Assembly: GCA_963457665.1 (NCBI GenBank)
Contig: OY735231.1
Span: forward strand, 33,422,869-33,486,868
Reading direction: 5' to 3'
From: Thysanoteuthis rhombus
Lineage: Eukaryota; Mollusca; Cephalopoda; Oegopsida; Thysanoteuthidae
Length of the DNA: 64,000 bases
In this document: positions 1 to 11,589 of the stretch, piece after piece
Layout of the letters: every line of letters begins with the position of its first letter
How positions within the stretch are numbered: the first letter of the stretch is position 1
Position numbers and translations under genes: made by a program
The notes under the pieces: generated by a model
What the model was told of the DNA's origin: nothing
Database searches by the model: none
The model's input: the letters and a program-made list of their open reading frames with translations, nothing else

Positions 1-639
1 AACAGGAGTTGAGGGTGTTTCTTTTTTTTTTTTTTTTTTTAGACAGGAACTAAAGGGAGTGACGTCATTGAATATTTAACTAGCCTTCAAATTTCGCATC
101 TAGAACTATATACTTCTCCGTATTTATTTCTGTATTTAATTCCAACTAGAAATAAAATTGAGTTGCTACAGCAGTGAAAGACTGCACAATGTACACTATG
201 AGTGACACTTGAAAATATTATTTTGCCAAAAGATGAATCGAATGCATTGGGCATTCTACCAAACGAAATACGTTCATTTGGCACTTCAATCTATAATAAC
301 TCTATTTTTCTCATCTTGTTTTGTCTATAACCACACAAATAGAAAAAGGTTAACTGACAATGGTTAAGCGCATGAGAAAAGAAACATCCTTAGACAAAGC
401 ATTTCGTATTTTATGGTATTGTAAGAATATTATCATGAGTTTTCTCTTCCCATTGTTGAATACTGTTATCCTATCATTTGATGTAATTCCGTTGTGATGG
501 CGCCAGCATCTTAACATCTATTTTTATTTACTGTAACTGTTTTTATTCGTCCAGTTTCTTAAAATTATGAACAACATCGAATTGCATCTCTTATCTTTTG
601 AGCACACAATCAGCGGCTTCCATCTTTTTCAACATTCCT
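1..639. other. AT-rich spacer, no gene seen
   Basis: Apart from a poly-T run near 23-40 I see no coding signal, RNA gene or recognisable repeat here. Short frames present are stop-bounded chance frames. Confidence 0.6.
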
Positions 640-1115
640 CGACATATTTTGAAACCGTTAAACAAAACTGCCAACAGAAGTTTCTTCAGTTTTCAAGTTG
701 GTCCGACTGGCCGGCTAGCTGACTGGCTGACTGTCTATGTATCATGCGTAAAGGCTGCACCAACGGAGTTAGAAGGCTGGAAATTTCAACATCTACTCCA
801 TTTTCTCTACAAAAAGCAGTTGTTTTTTTATTCTTCTCAACTCACTCCAACGGGGTTTTAGCGACGATTTCAATTTGCAATGTAGGTTTATGCTAAATTG
901 ATCACTTAGCTTGTGCCCAGCAGCATTCATGCAGGTTTTTTTTTCTGAAACTTTTCTTCAAACTTTTTAGTGATCACAGTCCAACATAAGGCAAGATAAC
1001 TAATCTATTGATCATCCCCATTTCCAATTTTTTAAATGATCACCGCCGACACTGCATACTACCGAAATACGTTGATCACCTGTCGGTTTCAAGTGTCCAT
1101 CCATATTTTTGGGAA
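640..1115 (+). repeat. Dispersed repeat family Y, copy 1
   Basis: This block aligns by eye with 14183-14480 and 62305-62600 (core motif TTTCTTCAGTTTTCAAG, then a GGCT-rich part, then ATTTACTCC-like sequence). Its right half (ATTGATCACC-type motifs around 1010-1100) also aligns with 11590-11765. Four diverged copies in one window mean an interspersed repeat, type unknown. The ~87-codon frame at 598-861 falls in it and is probably a by-product of the repeat; translated copies resemble each other only loosely. No terminal repeats or target duplication were resolved. Confidence 0.75.
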
Positions 1116-3225
1116 GCGATGAATATGAATCAGTTTACAGACAATCGTGACTCGCTATTTTTTCTTATCGAGAAAATTGTCTTGCTTAAATTTCTATATT
1201 TGTGACAAGGTGTGGTTTACCCTGAGGCATTAGGGTGCCGGTTTTAACCTCTATCAGTCATACTTTCTATGCAATTTGAAGTTAACACGTTTTATGACAA
1301 GGACAAAAAAGTCAAGGTCTCCATCTTTCTCTCTCTTTCTCTCACTCAAGCCTTTCATTGCAGCTATGCACCAGTCATAGAATACAACCGGATTTGACAT
1401 TATTAAAGAGTACTTGATTATTGGTTTTCCGGGTAAACGCGTAAGTGGTTACGTGCGTGGTTAAATGAGAATTGCTTTTCATCCACCTGCACAAGGAACT
1501 AGTTCACTGATGATCACATAATAGTTTTATTTAACTTCACTGAGTTATAATTCAAATCTGAATGATCACTTGGAGTTTTGTGAAGTAAATATTCGATTCA
1601 AGATAAGGTTTCATCGGGAGCATATAGTTGTAGATATATGTAACCTAACACTAGAATAGTAAATGAAAAACTATTTTTTGCCAAATTGCTGCATTTTACA
1701 GGTCTAAATTCATTGGGTAAAATAATTGTACAAAGTCATTTTATATATTGTCTATCAGGGTATGGGTTAGAAAAAAGAGTACAAAAATATCTATTTTGTA
1801 TTCAGGATTATGAAAAATGAAAGTTGATCAGACTTTCTACTATATCAAGTTTGATATGCCAAGATCATTCATGTTCATATATTCGTATATAAGCATAAAC
1901 ATGCGAACAAAAATAGGTTGGAAATTAGCAATATCTTATATTGAATACATTAAATATTGAAAGCGTGAAAGATCGATTATCAGAGCACAATCATCAATAA
2001 TATCTGGAATATTTAAAACAGATATTTCTGTAGTCATTTTGTATGAATATTATGATCACATGGAATCATCGAGGTTGATTTATAAGAGAGAAAGAATACT
2101 TTTGGGGCGTTTACATTACAACAAAATATTTTTCTAATCAAGGTTGAATAAATAACAATATTTCTTCAGAGATTTTTCACCTGGACAGAAATGTATATAT
2201 AAATGTAATGTCTTGGTGAATAGACGCTTATGCGAGTCTTAAAGTCTTAGTAATAATGCAACACAGAATTGTGATCAGTAAGGATTGATTGGTAAAGCAA
2301 ATTTTGGGATCAGTCGACATTTCTTTTGGAGATATCTTAAATGTAGGACAATCATGGTTGTTTTAAATAGAAAAGAAAATGCTTTGACAGTAAAGGATTC
2401 ATGCGTGGGAAGGAAAAATTGCGAAAAAATATGAGAATGTCAACAGAGATAATCATGTGGAATAAAATTAATTTTATACGATTTTTTAAAATCCCTACAG
2501 AAAGGACATTTGTATTGCAAGTTTATATTTAATGTTTTCAAATCGCAATTATAATTTAACGCACTTGAAATTGAATTTTTCATCTAAATGCCTGATTAGT
2601 GTATGTGTATGCATCTGATTTAGCAGGAACAGTACATCAGTCACCAATCTTCATGGAATCTAAATTGACATTATTAGATTTTAAAAAAATATGCTCAGTT
2701 TAAGTAAAGCCTCCATTTGTAATTCTCTTAGCGTTCCGATGTTCTCTCTTTCCTAAATGTCATATGAAATTGTTTAACACTATAACTGAGAATTCTACGT
2801 ATATATATATAGACATATTTTATCAAGATAACTATTTTAAAAAAGTCATGTCCACTTAAGTGATAATATAGATATACTGTACGAATTCAAAACTAAATCA
2901 GAATGAAGACAAAATAGACGAGAGAAAGAAAAATGTATGGACAAGTTTTCAAATACTTTTGCCTACAGGCGATTTGTCATTGGTTCTTGTGAGAAATTAA
3001 AGTTACTTTAAACCCTTCAGAGAGCTGCTGTTACGTTAACACGAGGAATGAGGTAAACGTTTTATAAAAATCGTATCATAAAAAGGAAAGAATATCATCA
3101 AATATTCTCTTTTGATCACCAACGTTTATATGAATCAACTACTTCTAAATATTTACTTCTAAATATTCCTGTGAAGAAGAATTTATTTTCTGTTACTTTT
3201 CACGAATATGTAGATCAGTCTTTTT
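1116..3225. other. AT-rich spacer, no gene seen
   Basis: About 2.1 kb of AT-rich sequence with no frame of useful length, no RNA gene and no repeat shared with the rest of the window that I could see. Confidence 0.5.
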
Positions 3226-3230
3226 TTTTA

Positions 3231-3590
3231 GATGTGTCCACACATCTCTATCAACGCTTTTCGGTCAGTCAATTGGTCTCAGGTACGTTTAATAACACAA
3301 ATAAGAAGGAAGGCATACATTTGATGTTATTAAACGTGTGACACCATCAAGAAACCAACTACTAGGATGTCATAATAGAATGTATGAGTTCGGTATTTTT
3401 GTATTTCAAACAAGCCAAAAATTGCCGTTTACGATTTTCATTCAAGCAACATACCCTCGGAATATTTTCATATTGCAATATTTTGCAAGTATGAAAATTA
3501 GTTGACCCAAAGAAAGACTATTTACCCTTCTTTTTACTAGTACTACTATCACGGACGCTGGGCTTGCGGTTCTTGTTTTTAGATAAATTA
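3231..3590 (+). repeat. Dispersed repeat family X, copy 1
   Basis: The block begins with the palindrome GATGTGTCCACACATC (3231-3246), followed by a CGNTTTTCGGTCAGTC motif, then a segment resembling CCAAAAATTGCCGTTTACGA, and ends with a pyrimidine and TACTACTA stretch leading into GCGGTTCTTG. The same order of motifs is found at 13167-13485 (plus) and, inverted, at 15075-15370, 25620-25794 and 60380-60745. The palindromic end is present in copies 1-4 with compensating changes. Family class is unknown. Confidence 0.8.
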
Positions 3591-4637
3591 TAAGAAGTTT
3601 CACTTACACTCTAATTACTTGAAGCATAATGAGTAAAATTTCTTGTGTATTGATTTATTTTCTTTTCCTGGTTATATATGATCTTGTAGGCACATTCAAG
3701 TGACTTTTTGAAAATTTCAGCCATCCTAGCAAGATATATCTATATTGGTTGATCCTCGTGTTATTTTGTCCATGTGATGCCAATTTTGATCGTCCCTGTC
3801 GAACCAAAGTACAAATCGATTGCACTACCTGATCCAGGGACCATCAGGTAACTGCAACAATTTGGCCAACACCTATATCCATTTGGCCACCATTATCATA
3901 CCTGCTCGTTCTGCTCTGATAATTTTCGTTTGATTTTTTAGATGAGGAAATTGTCATTATTGTCTATCGATTTATCTGAACTATTGTTCTCACCTTATAC
4001 CGTTTCAAACACGTTCTATAACAACATCGATGACAACTAAGATGAGAACAATAGATTGAATAAATCAATACATAATAATGATGATTCTGCAGCTAAAAAG
4101 TTAGAAAAAAAAGAAGAGATTTCCTTTAAAAGTGTGATAGAAAGATGAAAGAGAATAAACGAATCCAGTGTCGATATTCTTTGTGAGACACTGCATTGGA
4201 TAGCCATTCCGCTTTTGTGATAAGTTGCAACATCAAACTAAAACCTTATTGGGTTTATTGGTTAATTAGTAGCATATGTATTTCTTGAAACATCGTTTGA
4301 TCTTTCCATCCTTTCTGCTCTGATCGATGTATGATTGAAGAGCACAAATACTGACTTCATGAAGTCAGATGGTAGCAACCAGCAATCGTAAATTACTCAA
4401 AAGCAAATTTCCCGATCTATGGTCTGATCGAACGGTTCCTGGTGGACAAACAAGTCTGTATTAATAAACCAGCATCTGATTTCGATTAGTTCAGCAGATA
4501 TTTAGGTGCAGTCCTATCAACTTCACCGAGTCGACTATTACTGCTTCTATTTATTCAATTCTCAATATTCTCATAGAAACAGATCCGGCGCGGAATTTCA
4601 TTAATTTCTCGTTCAGTGTGACCGTAGATATTTGTTA
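3591..4637. other. AT-rich spacer, no gene seen
   Basis: No coding frame, RNA gene or shared repeat recognised. The flanking sequence is not distinctive. Confidence 0.45.
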
Positions 4638-4720
4638 CAGGCCTACCCCGTTATAATGCAGTTCGTTATAACACAAGTAAATGGTGGACCCCAAAATATG
4701 TATCAGGCCCCAAAATGGCT
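4638..4720 (+). mobile_element. Pogo/Tigger-like terminal inverted repeat fragment
   Basis: A TA dinucleotide (4636-4637) is followed by CAGGCCTACCCCGTTATAAT and a repeated GTTATAACRC motif. CAG-starting ends rich in CG-TTATAACG, inserted at TA, are typical of pogo/Tigger elements and their MITEs. I could not find the matching opposite end downstream, so this is a solo end or a decayed element. Confidence 0.4.
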
Positions 4721-4898
4721 ATTTTTTTTTTTTGATTTTATCGCTGCTCAGTTGTTACACGGTTGGCTTTAATGAGCCTCAACACCTGCGTTTCAACGGG
4801 GGGGGGGGACACACCAGTGTCAACAATGAGTTTAATGAATAACAAGTTCATTACACAAATTGCAATATGATTTTCAGGAACAATAATATCTATCTAGA

Positions 4899-5262
4899 TC
4901 ATATAGCATCAAAATTCACTTCCTTTAGAATAGATTTATGTTTAAGTGAAGTTTGTTGCATACGTCTGTCCTCATTTTGGTTTCGGCCGTTGAAACCTAC
5001 GGCCGTCTTCAGATGATGAATGAGAGTATTTTTTATCATCAGGGCGGAAAAACGCCCGAATGGATGGTCGCATGGAGACGTTTGCACACCATTGTCTAAT
5101 ATCGTTTGGTTTTTATTTCTACGATTGTTAGATGTAATTGGCGTCAAAAATCCGTGGTTATGTGGAGTTGATATCTTGAGGGAGGCTCTTTGGGGTACAA
5201 AAAGCATCTTCGACAACAGTAAAGTGCAACGGCGAAAACGTTGTGTTAAAAAATTGAACTAA
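4899..5262 (-). repeat. Unclassified repeat with hammerhead-like stem
   Basis: On the minus strand, 5012-4979 reads CTGAAGA, then GGCCGT...ACGGCC (a perfect 6-bp stem with an 8-nt loop), then GAAACC. That is the order CUGANGA - stem II - GAAA of a hammerhead ribozyme core, but one extra C follows the first core block and stems I and III are not convincing. Near the other end, CAACGGCGAAAACGTTG makes a 5-bp hairpin. Long frames overlap on both strands (105 codons minus, 80 codons plus), which is compatible with a once-coding repeat. Penelope-like elements carry such ribozymes in their terminal repeats, so a Penelope-like terminal fragment is a possibility, not a demonstration. Confidence 0.35.
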
Positions 5263-5384
5263 GATGAGGACAGAAGTCCCCAAAACTTTACGAAATGACA
5301 TTCCTTCATTTTAAAAAAAATCAGAGAAATTTGTGTTTGTTATGAAATGAAATCTCTTCTTTGTAATAATTATAGAGAATGAGT

Positions 5385-5881
5385 TAAAACTTCAAAAATA
5401 AGAAGATCCCATGAATCCTAAAAAGAAGGATGTACAACCAATGCATTCTCCCAATAGTCACTTATGAAGCTGAAACATGGAACCTAACCAAGAGTCAGAT
5501 CCGCAAATTGAGAACCATGCAACGTGAACATGAAAGAATTATGCTAGGCCTCACATGGAGAGACCACAAGATAACACAGTATATCCGGAAGAAGACAGGA
5601 GTCAGGGACATTATAGAATCCATTAAAAATCTCAAATGGCAGTGGGCAGGCCATGTTGCAAGAACAGCGAACAACCGATGGACATCATGACTCACGACAT
5701 GGATCCCCAGAGATCACATGTGCAGCCGAGGCCGGCAGAGTATTAGATGGAGAGACAAGCTAAACAAATTCAGGAAGTACTGGCTCCGCGACGCCCATGA
5801 TAGAGAAATGTGGCGAATCCTGGGAAAGGTCTATGTCCAACGACGGACGTTGAAAGACTGATGATGAGGATGAGGATGATG
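5385..5881 (+). pseudogene. RTE-like non-LTR retrotransposon, C-terminal relic 1
   Basis: The 3' end of an RTE-like reverse transcriptase ORF. The frame from 5430 gives YNQCILPIVTYEAETWNLTK, then KLRTMQ, LTWRDHK, and LKWQWAGHVAR followed by NNRWTS and a stop. This is the tail that follows the RT domain in endonuclease-reverse transcriptases of this clade. Beyond the stop the reading resumes with IPRDH, WRDK and a KFRKYWLRDAHDRE stretch. The copy ends in TGATGATGAGGATGAGG-type repeats (5861-5881), as RTE elements commonly end in short tandem repeats. It is 5'-truncated: everything upstream of the post-RT region is missing. Close relatives in this window lie at 28590, 46757 and, inverted, 6440 and 32677. 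Confidence 0.9.
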
Positions 5882-6439
5882 AATTACATATAAAAAGAAT
5901 GCATTTTTGCCTTCGTGCCCAGGCACTGGATCAATATGAAGACAGCCTCGCCACAAATGCATGCGCTAAAAATCCATTCCATATGAAATTTAATTCGCAA
6001 CATTTTTGAGCCAATTTACGCTGTATTTTAATCTTTTAAAAAGCGACGAAATTTTTTTTTTTAAATTTCAGTTATATCGCATTTCCCTTCTTTACCGATT
6101 TCTTTCCAATTCATAGCAAGAGTTCGATTATCCGCTATTCATTCATGAAACAGCTTGATATACTTGTTTTGCTCATAACAAGGTTTGATATAAATAGATT
6201 CTAGAGAAGCTCTCATATGCTAGGAATCAGTATTCAGCCCATCTTCCCACGTGTCATTTGAAAAAGGCCTACCAAGTTACGGTATTCATGGAACCAGCTG
6301 TCTGTATGACGTAGATAAAGAAATTGTTGAGTAGAGTTTTATGCAGGTTAGATGGCATTGGGTAAGAGTGCCACTTGTAAAAAGGTTGGATTGAGAGTTA
6401 TCTCAATTCGTTTCAGGGCAATTGAGACTCAAACTATTT

Positions 6440-7565
6440 TCGTATTGCACATCATCAGTAGCAGCCTATTAGCGTCCGTCGTTGAACATAGATCCTCCCC
6501 AAGATTCTCTATACCTTCCTATTATGGTCGTTGCAGAACCAGTACTTTCTGAATTTGGATTGCTCGTCACACCATCTTGCTTTCTGTCGGCTACAATTTT
6601 GCATATGATCTCTGGGGTTGTACGTTGTGAGTTGTGATGTCCAGCGGTTGTCTACTCATCTTGCAACATGACCACCCATTGCCATGTGAGTTTTCTTGAG
6701 GTTTCTATGATATTGAAGACTCTTGTATTTTATCAAATATACTGTGCTGTCTCTCGATGTGAAATTGAGCATGATTCTCCCCTGTGCACGTTGCATGATT
6801 CTCGGTTTGAGGATCAATCTTTTAGTTAGATTCGATTCTTCAACTCCAAGGGGGAACTATCAGGAGGATGCATTGTTCATAGACCCTCTTTTTCAGGACT
6901 GGTTGAATGTTCTTATTCTTGAACGTTGGGCGTGCTCTACCGAAAGCCTGCCAATCTAGAGTGATTTTTCGCTTGATTACTTCTTTTTTCAAGAATTTCA
7001 TGGAGATTCGTTGTCCTGGTCAACTTTCTTCAGCTCTGCGCTTTCGATTTTGACCGTTATGTCCTTGATCTTGACATGTTTGTTGTACATGACATTTTTT
7101 TTTTTTTTGCTGAGGTTCATATGGAGACCAACTTCCTTGCTTTCTTCATTTAGTTCAAGCGTTTTCTTTTAGATCTTGAAGGTTCTCAGCAAAATGGACG
7201 ATGTCGTCAGCAAATCTGAGGTTACTTAGGCATTCCTCGTCTATACCGATTCCTTTGTTTTCCCATTGTTGGTTTTGGAAGATCATCTCAAGGTTGACTG
7301 TGAAGAGTTTGGGTGAGCAGGCATCATTTCGTCTCACTCCTTTTTCTAGTTGAGAAGGCTAAGAATCTGTACGTAGCCTGATGAAGGAACTGCTGTATCG
7401 ATAAATATGTTGCAATACTCTGACATATCCAGGTTCTACACCTTGTACGATAGCATCGATGATTTTTGGGATCCCCCCCCACCCAAGTCGTTTTTTTAAG
7501 TAAAGATGCTACAGTCAGTGGCATTCTACATTCTACTGCTTTTTCTCTCTTTTTTATTACGATAG
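6440..7565 (-). pseudogene. RTE-like reverse transcriptase relic 2
   Basis: The longest single RT relic here, read on the minus strand from 7565 to 6440. In order: an EKAVECRMPLTV-like motif, PKIIDAIVQGVEPGYVRVLQ, then GVRRNDACSPKLFTV (equivalent of the usual GVRQGDPLSPKLF), NLRFADDIVHFAEN containing the FADD catalytic motif, LHMNLSKKKNVMYN, LKKVDQ, and finally HMAMGGHVAR..DNRWTS and IPRDH-like remains. The frame is broken by stops and indels, including a C-run near 7477. The 3' end is marked by CATCATCAG at 6449, matching the GATGAT tail of the other copies. The FADD pair is intact, but the element cannot encode a working enzyme. Confidence 0.88.
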
Positions 7566-8010
7566 TCTTACTCATGCATGGCAAATATCTTTTTTGTCCG
7601 AAATATAGATTGAATTGGAATGAACAACAAAAGATGCACTTTAGACATGAAAATAATTTTCGGCCATTATGTTTGCCGCATAAAACAAGGTCGGCAAACT
7701 AGGGTCTGCAGACCCGCCTATTTCATTGAATATTTGACTTCGCACTCTAAAGTTCTTTATTTTTTTCATCTATCTTTGGTTGGCTAACAATAACACTCAG
7801 TGTTTATAGTAGAGCAATGGTTTCATTTTTTAGTGGCCTCAAAAGAATCGATGTTCTATAGCTAAAATATTTTACCACAATGCATTCCTGCTTTTCTTTT
7901 AATATACTCGTCTAACTAGGACACTATATTTTATACCCCGCCATACAAGTGCTGTTAACTAGTATACTCAGGGAAATACATTCCTATATTCGGTTTTCTT
8001 TTGATTGATT

Positions 8011-8013
<3 letters not shown>

Positions 8014-8057
<44 letters not shown>
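8014..8057. repeat. (TA)n microsatellite
   Basis: About 22 uninterrupted TA units. Confidence 0.97.
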
Positions 8058-8062
<5 letters not shown>

Positions 8063-8358
8063 TTGTAAACTGTATGAGATCCAACGTTGTTATAGGGACC
8101 GCGTGATAATACCACGTTTCGGTGGCGTTGGTCGGTTCTCTCTATGATACTTCAAATTCTCCTTAGCTTCTATTACTCAGGAGTTTGGCATAACAATGTT
8201 GCACCTCATGTATTATTCAAATCCGATCTGACGATGCTACTTAAACGATTAGTCTGACTAAAGAGCTACACAAACAGCGAAACTCGAGTCACAGCCAATA
8301 GACTGAATTATTAATGATATTATTTATGAGCTCTATCTATTTAGATATAGAGGACTAT

Positions 8359-8388
8359 ACACACACACACATATATATATATGTATAT
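8359..8388. repeat. (AC)n-(AT)n compound microsatellite
   Basis: Alternating AC units run directly into AT units. Confidence 0.95.
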
Positions 8389-9264
8389 AGCACTATCCTA
8401 TATATAACAGTTGTTCATTGTATTGTTAACAATGCTTTGTAGCACTAGAAATGAACACTCCAATACAGTTTTCCCAGAAATTCTGTGATGACATAGCGAA
8501 GTATGTATGAATGTTTATTGCTATGTTTGTTTATTCCTGTACTCATTATTGATACATTTTGTAAATGTCAATTACCTTTCAGATAAGAAAATATTCATTA
8601 AATCATCATATCACAATAGTAAACATCTTCATGCATTATTAGTAAATGAGTAAGTTTTTTTTTAACAGCATAGATTTCGTTGCATACCAGTGGTCAAGCT
8701 TATAATGGAAGTTTCATATTAGTTTTTATGCCTATGGCTGCCCTTGATTAAAAAAAACAAAAAAACTCGAGCATATCTGTTTTTTATAACATCCATAATT
8801 TGTATAAAGTACCCATGCTGTAAAATCTAGTTGGCAGCATCTGTTGGTAAGTTCAAATACTATTCGATTGCAATTTTTCCAGTGTAGTCAAGCATTTCGT
8901 AATTATTTCCAATAGGAAACTATTCTATCATTTATGATAAGAAGTTTTAATCCCTGCTTTTAAAGTGGTAAACTTTTTGTTCAAATGACTTTTTACAAAA
9001 CTGCTGTGATATTTCTTTTAGTTTGCGTATATTTTATTCTTGAAGTTACATATTCATAATTTCACGAAAGAAAAGGCGAAAAATTAGCCATGAATGCTGC
9101 ATCTTTAACGAGCATTGGAGTGTGATATATTTTGTAACTGATAAAAAGTACTGTGCACTATATTCCATGAGACTATTACAGTGCCAAAGGAATCAACGTA
9201 AACATTACCAAATGAAGCGTTGATCACACAATTCTCATCTAAGAGCCTCATCTATGATACGAAG

Positions 9265-10135
9265 TCTTGAAAAAGAATATTCAATCACAACAGTCGTTTT
9301 TCACTCAGAAAAAATGCTAACAATGAATCTACAACTTAAGGTAGTTCGAGATTAGCTTATTTGTTAACTAAGAAACTGAGATCATTGACCGGCGGTGAAT
9401 AAATTACATTTTGTACAATAGCAACAGCTGAAAAATTATGTCTACAGAAAATTGACCAATTCAAGAGTAATGGTCTGTCTACTAAAAGAATAACTAAGAG
9501 AGTCGAAAGCATAGGAAACAATGTACCGATAAAATAATAAAGACATGAGATTTCCATTTGTTCTTCTCTGGCTCTTAATGAATCAGTAAATATGCCTGAT
9601 AATTCGCTGTTGCTATTATTCATTCGGGGAATTAAAGCTTACTTCAAAGTCACAGAAGAACTAGCTTCAGCGAGCAGCATGCAAGGAAGAACCACTGTTG
9701 TAGACATTTTCAAAGAGACAAAGAAAACATTGACCAAGTACAATCTAGTTTGGGAAATATCTGGGGTGTTTTACAAGTAATGGTAGAAAAAATATGTGCG
9801 GCTTTAGAAGATGTTTCGTTGGACAAGTCTACAAAGCTCGTGACGTTATGGGATCTAAAAACGCTATAGTCTTTCACTACATCTTTCATCAGTAGGCTCT
9901 TGGCGGAAAACATTTAGATATTTCATGTGTAGTAGAACTGGTCGTATCAACAGTAAATTCTATTCAATTGCATGCGCTCAATCATCGTCAGTTTCGAACA
10001 TTTTTAGAAGAAATAGGAGTTGAATATAAAGATTTTCCAACCACACTGCCGTAAGACGACTGAGCTGTGGGGAAAGATATCTCAAGATTTTTTGAGCTTC
10101 GGAAAAAGATTGACATTTTTCAAAGTTATCTATTT
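9265..10135 (+). pseudogene. hAT transposase relic (GTF2IRD2/ZBED-like)
   Basis: Translations in successive frames follow the hAT transposases related to GTF2IRD2 and ZBED proteins: KKNIQSQQSFFTQKK, then LAYLLTKKLRSLTGGE, TKRITKRVESIGNN, ISICSSLALNESVN, FIRGIKAYFKVTEELAS, SMQGRTTVVDIFKETKKTL, and beyond a stop FHYIFHQ, ALGGKHLDIS, LNHRQFRTFLEEIGVEYKDF and FFELRKRLTFF. The segment from 9592 to 9780 is the longest open part. In intact relatives the LALDEST motif holds the first catalytic aspartate; here the base change gives LALNES, so that residue is asparagine. Several stops and frameshifts, and loss of the C-terminal dimerisation region, make this a dead fossil. No terminal repeats were resolved. 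Confidence 0.88.
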
Positions 10136-10194
10136 CCAGCTAATTTTATAGCTGAAATGTCATATATACTCTTTTAAAACCCACTTCTCGAAAA

Positions 10195-10485
10195 ATGAAT
10201 AGATGAATAAAATAAATAACCATACACTAAGACTCCAGGATAAACTATTGATAAAAATTATACACTTACTTCAATTTTAACTTACCAACTGTTTTCTTTT
10301 AATGAACAGATTTTCAGGTGAACCACTTTCCTCTTCCTCCTTCTTCCGTTACTACTACCACAATTATTGATGATATTACTATATCGTCTAGAATCCCAGT
10401 GAATTCGGAAATCTCAGATATGGATGTAAGGATGGTGGACGTATCGTTGAAATCATGGTTCTTGTTTTTTTCAGAGATGAACTAT
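10195..10485 (+). repeat. Repeat family X-related block with conserved mini-ORF, copy A
   Basis: This block aligns with the reverse complement of 25210-25465 over about 260 bp, starting at ACCATACACTAAGA / TCATACACTAAGA. Both copies carry a pyrimidine-rich tract ending in AG followed by an open frame with matching protein: here HFPLPP, SRIPVNSEISDMDVRMVD and SWFLFFS; there YFPLLPPP, FRIPLKSEITDMDVKTVD and IWFFLS. The frame stays open here from 10318 to 10617. The last part (GGTGGAYGYATCGTTGAA, then TGGTTCTTG) is shared with family X copies 2 and 5, which lack the middle ~75 bp. Coding role is unproven. Confidence 0.55.
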
Positions 10486-10934
10486 AATAAATTAGTTTAT
10501 GGGTCAATTGTAACTGATCACCACTTGAAATCAGCTTTGATATTAGGACTCAAAACAATTCAATTGGACCACAATTTGATTATACTTTGTCCATCCCACA
10601 CAAAAAAAAATTCATAGTTCTCATTGATTCATGGTTTCCAAGTTTATGTAGGTATATACTCTTGAAATGAGAGAGAAAGAAAAAACAAGCTATTTCCTTA
10701 AGCTGGTATGATCATGAGCCTTGGCTTGCAAGACAATAATATTTCTGATTCGACCACCCACCAAAAAAAGTTTTTTTCGACCCTCTGGCATACAACGCAG
10801 TAAATATAACTTTCTGTTTTTTATGCGTTTAGCACCATGAGAAAAGACAGAAAGTACGATGCATAATAAGCAGAAAGAAAATAAGTCCTATCCTCAGCAG
10901 GTGTACCTGGGAATTGAGGAAATGGGCTTGTATT

Positions 10935-10984
10935 TACACACACACACACACACTCTCTCTCTCTCTCTCACGCACACGCGCGCG
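10935..10984. repeat. (CA)n-(CT)n-(CG) compound microsatellite
   Basis: CA units, then CT units, then an alternating CACACGCGCGCG end. Confidence 0.95.
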
Positions 10985-11326
10985 ATTTTGTATTAAAGCC
11001 ATCGAAATAGATTGAGTCATTTAATTGCATGAATTACAACTTGAGTGATTTATAATTAAACGCAGTAGGTTGTGAAAGTAATACTTAAAAAATACTGTGA
11101 AGAAGAAAAAGAATGTTTAATAAGGATATAGCACTTAATAATTAACGAGCTTAGCCAAGTACGGCACAAGGCTAAATCAAAGGAATGTGTTGTGAAAAGA
11201 ATTGCGTTGCGTCAATCTTGCAAATAGGCAGGGATTACCTGCCTTGAAAATCTACATTCAAAATCCTACTTTTTATCTGGTCTCATACATTGACAACGTG
11301 AGCCGTGGGAAGTGCACACATACTTC

Positions 11327-11589
11327 AGCCACAAAACAGGCTAAAAAGATATGCGTCTGTCCAGAAAGTATCCAGCCGTTTTGGATATCTCGAGCACCGG
11401 TCGCGAAGCCTTGATGTAACTTGGCAACAAATCAGGACCTTACTGCACACGTACGAACAGTCACTTTCCTATAGGGTTACTCAATCATCAGTGAGACGCC
11501 ACTGAGTGAACTTGTTTGCTGCATGACATGACTGAGCGAATGACCCCGATCTGTCGGCTCCCGTACAGTCAGTGTGTAAACCCCAGTGA
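11327..11589 (+). other. Less AT-rich unclassified block
   Basis: This stretch is richer in G and C than its surroundings and contains CTGTCCAGAAAGTATCCAGC, a phrase I associate with the flanks of some Tc1/mariner-type elements, but I see no transposase frame or terminal repeat. It runs directly into family Y copy 2. A composite repeat is likely; class unknown. Confidence 0.3.

Larger units (their letters stand above)
7570..9260. other. AT-rich spacer with microsatellites
   Basis: Contains the (TA)n run at 8014-8057 and the CA/TA run at 8359-8388 but no gene or recognisable repeat family otherwise. Confidence 0.5.
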
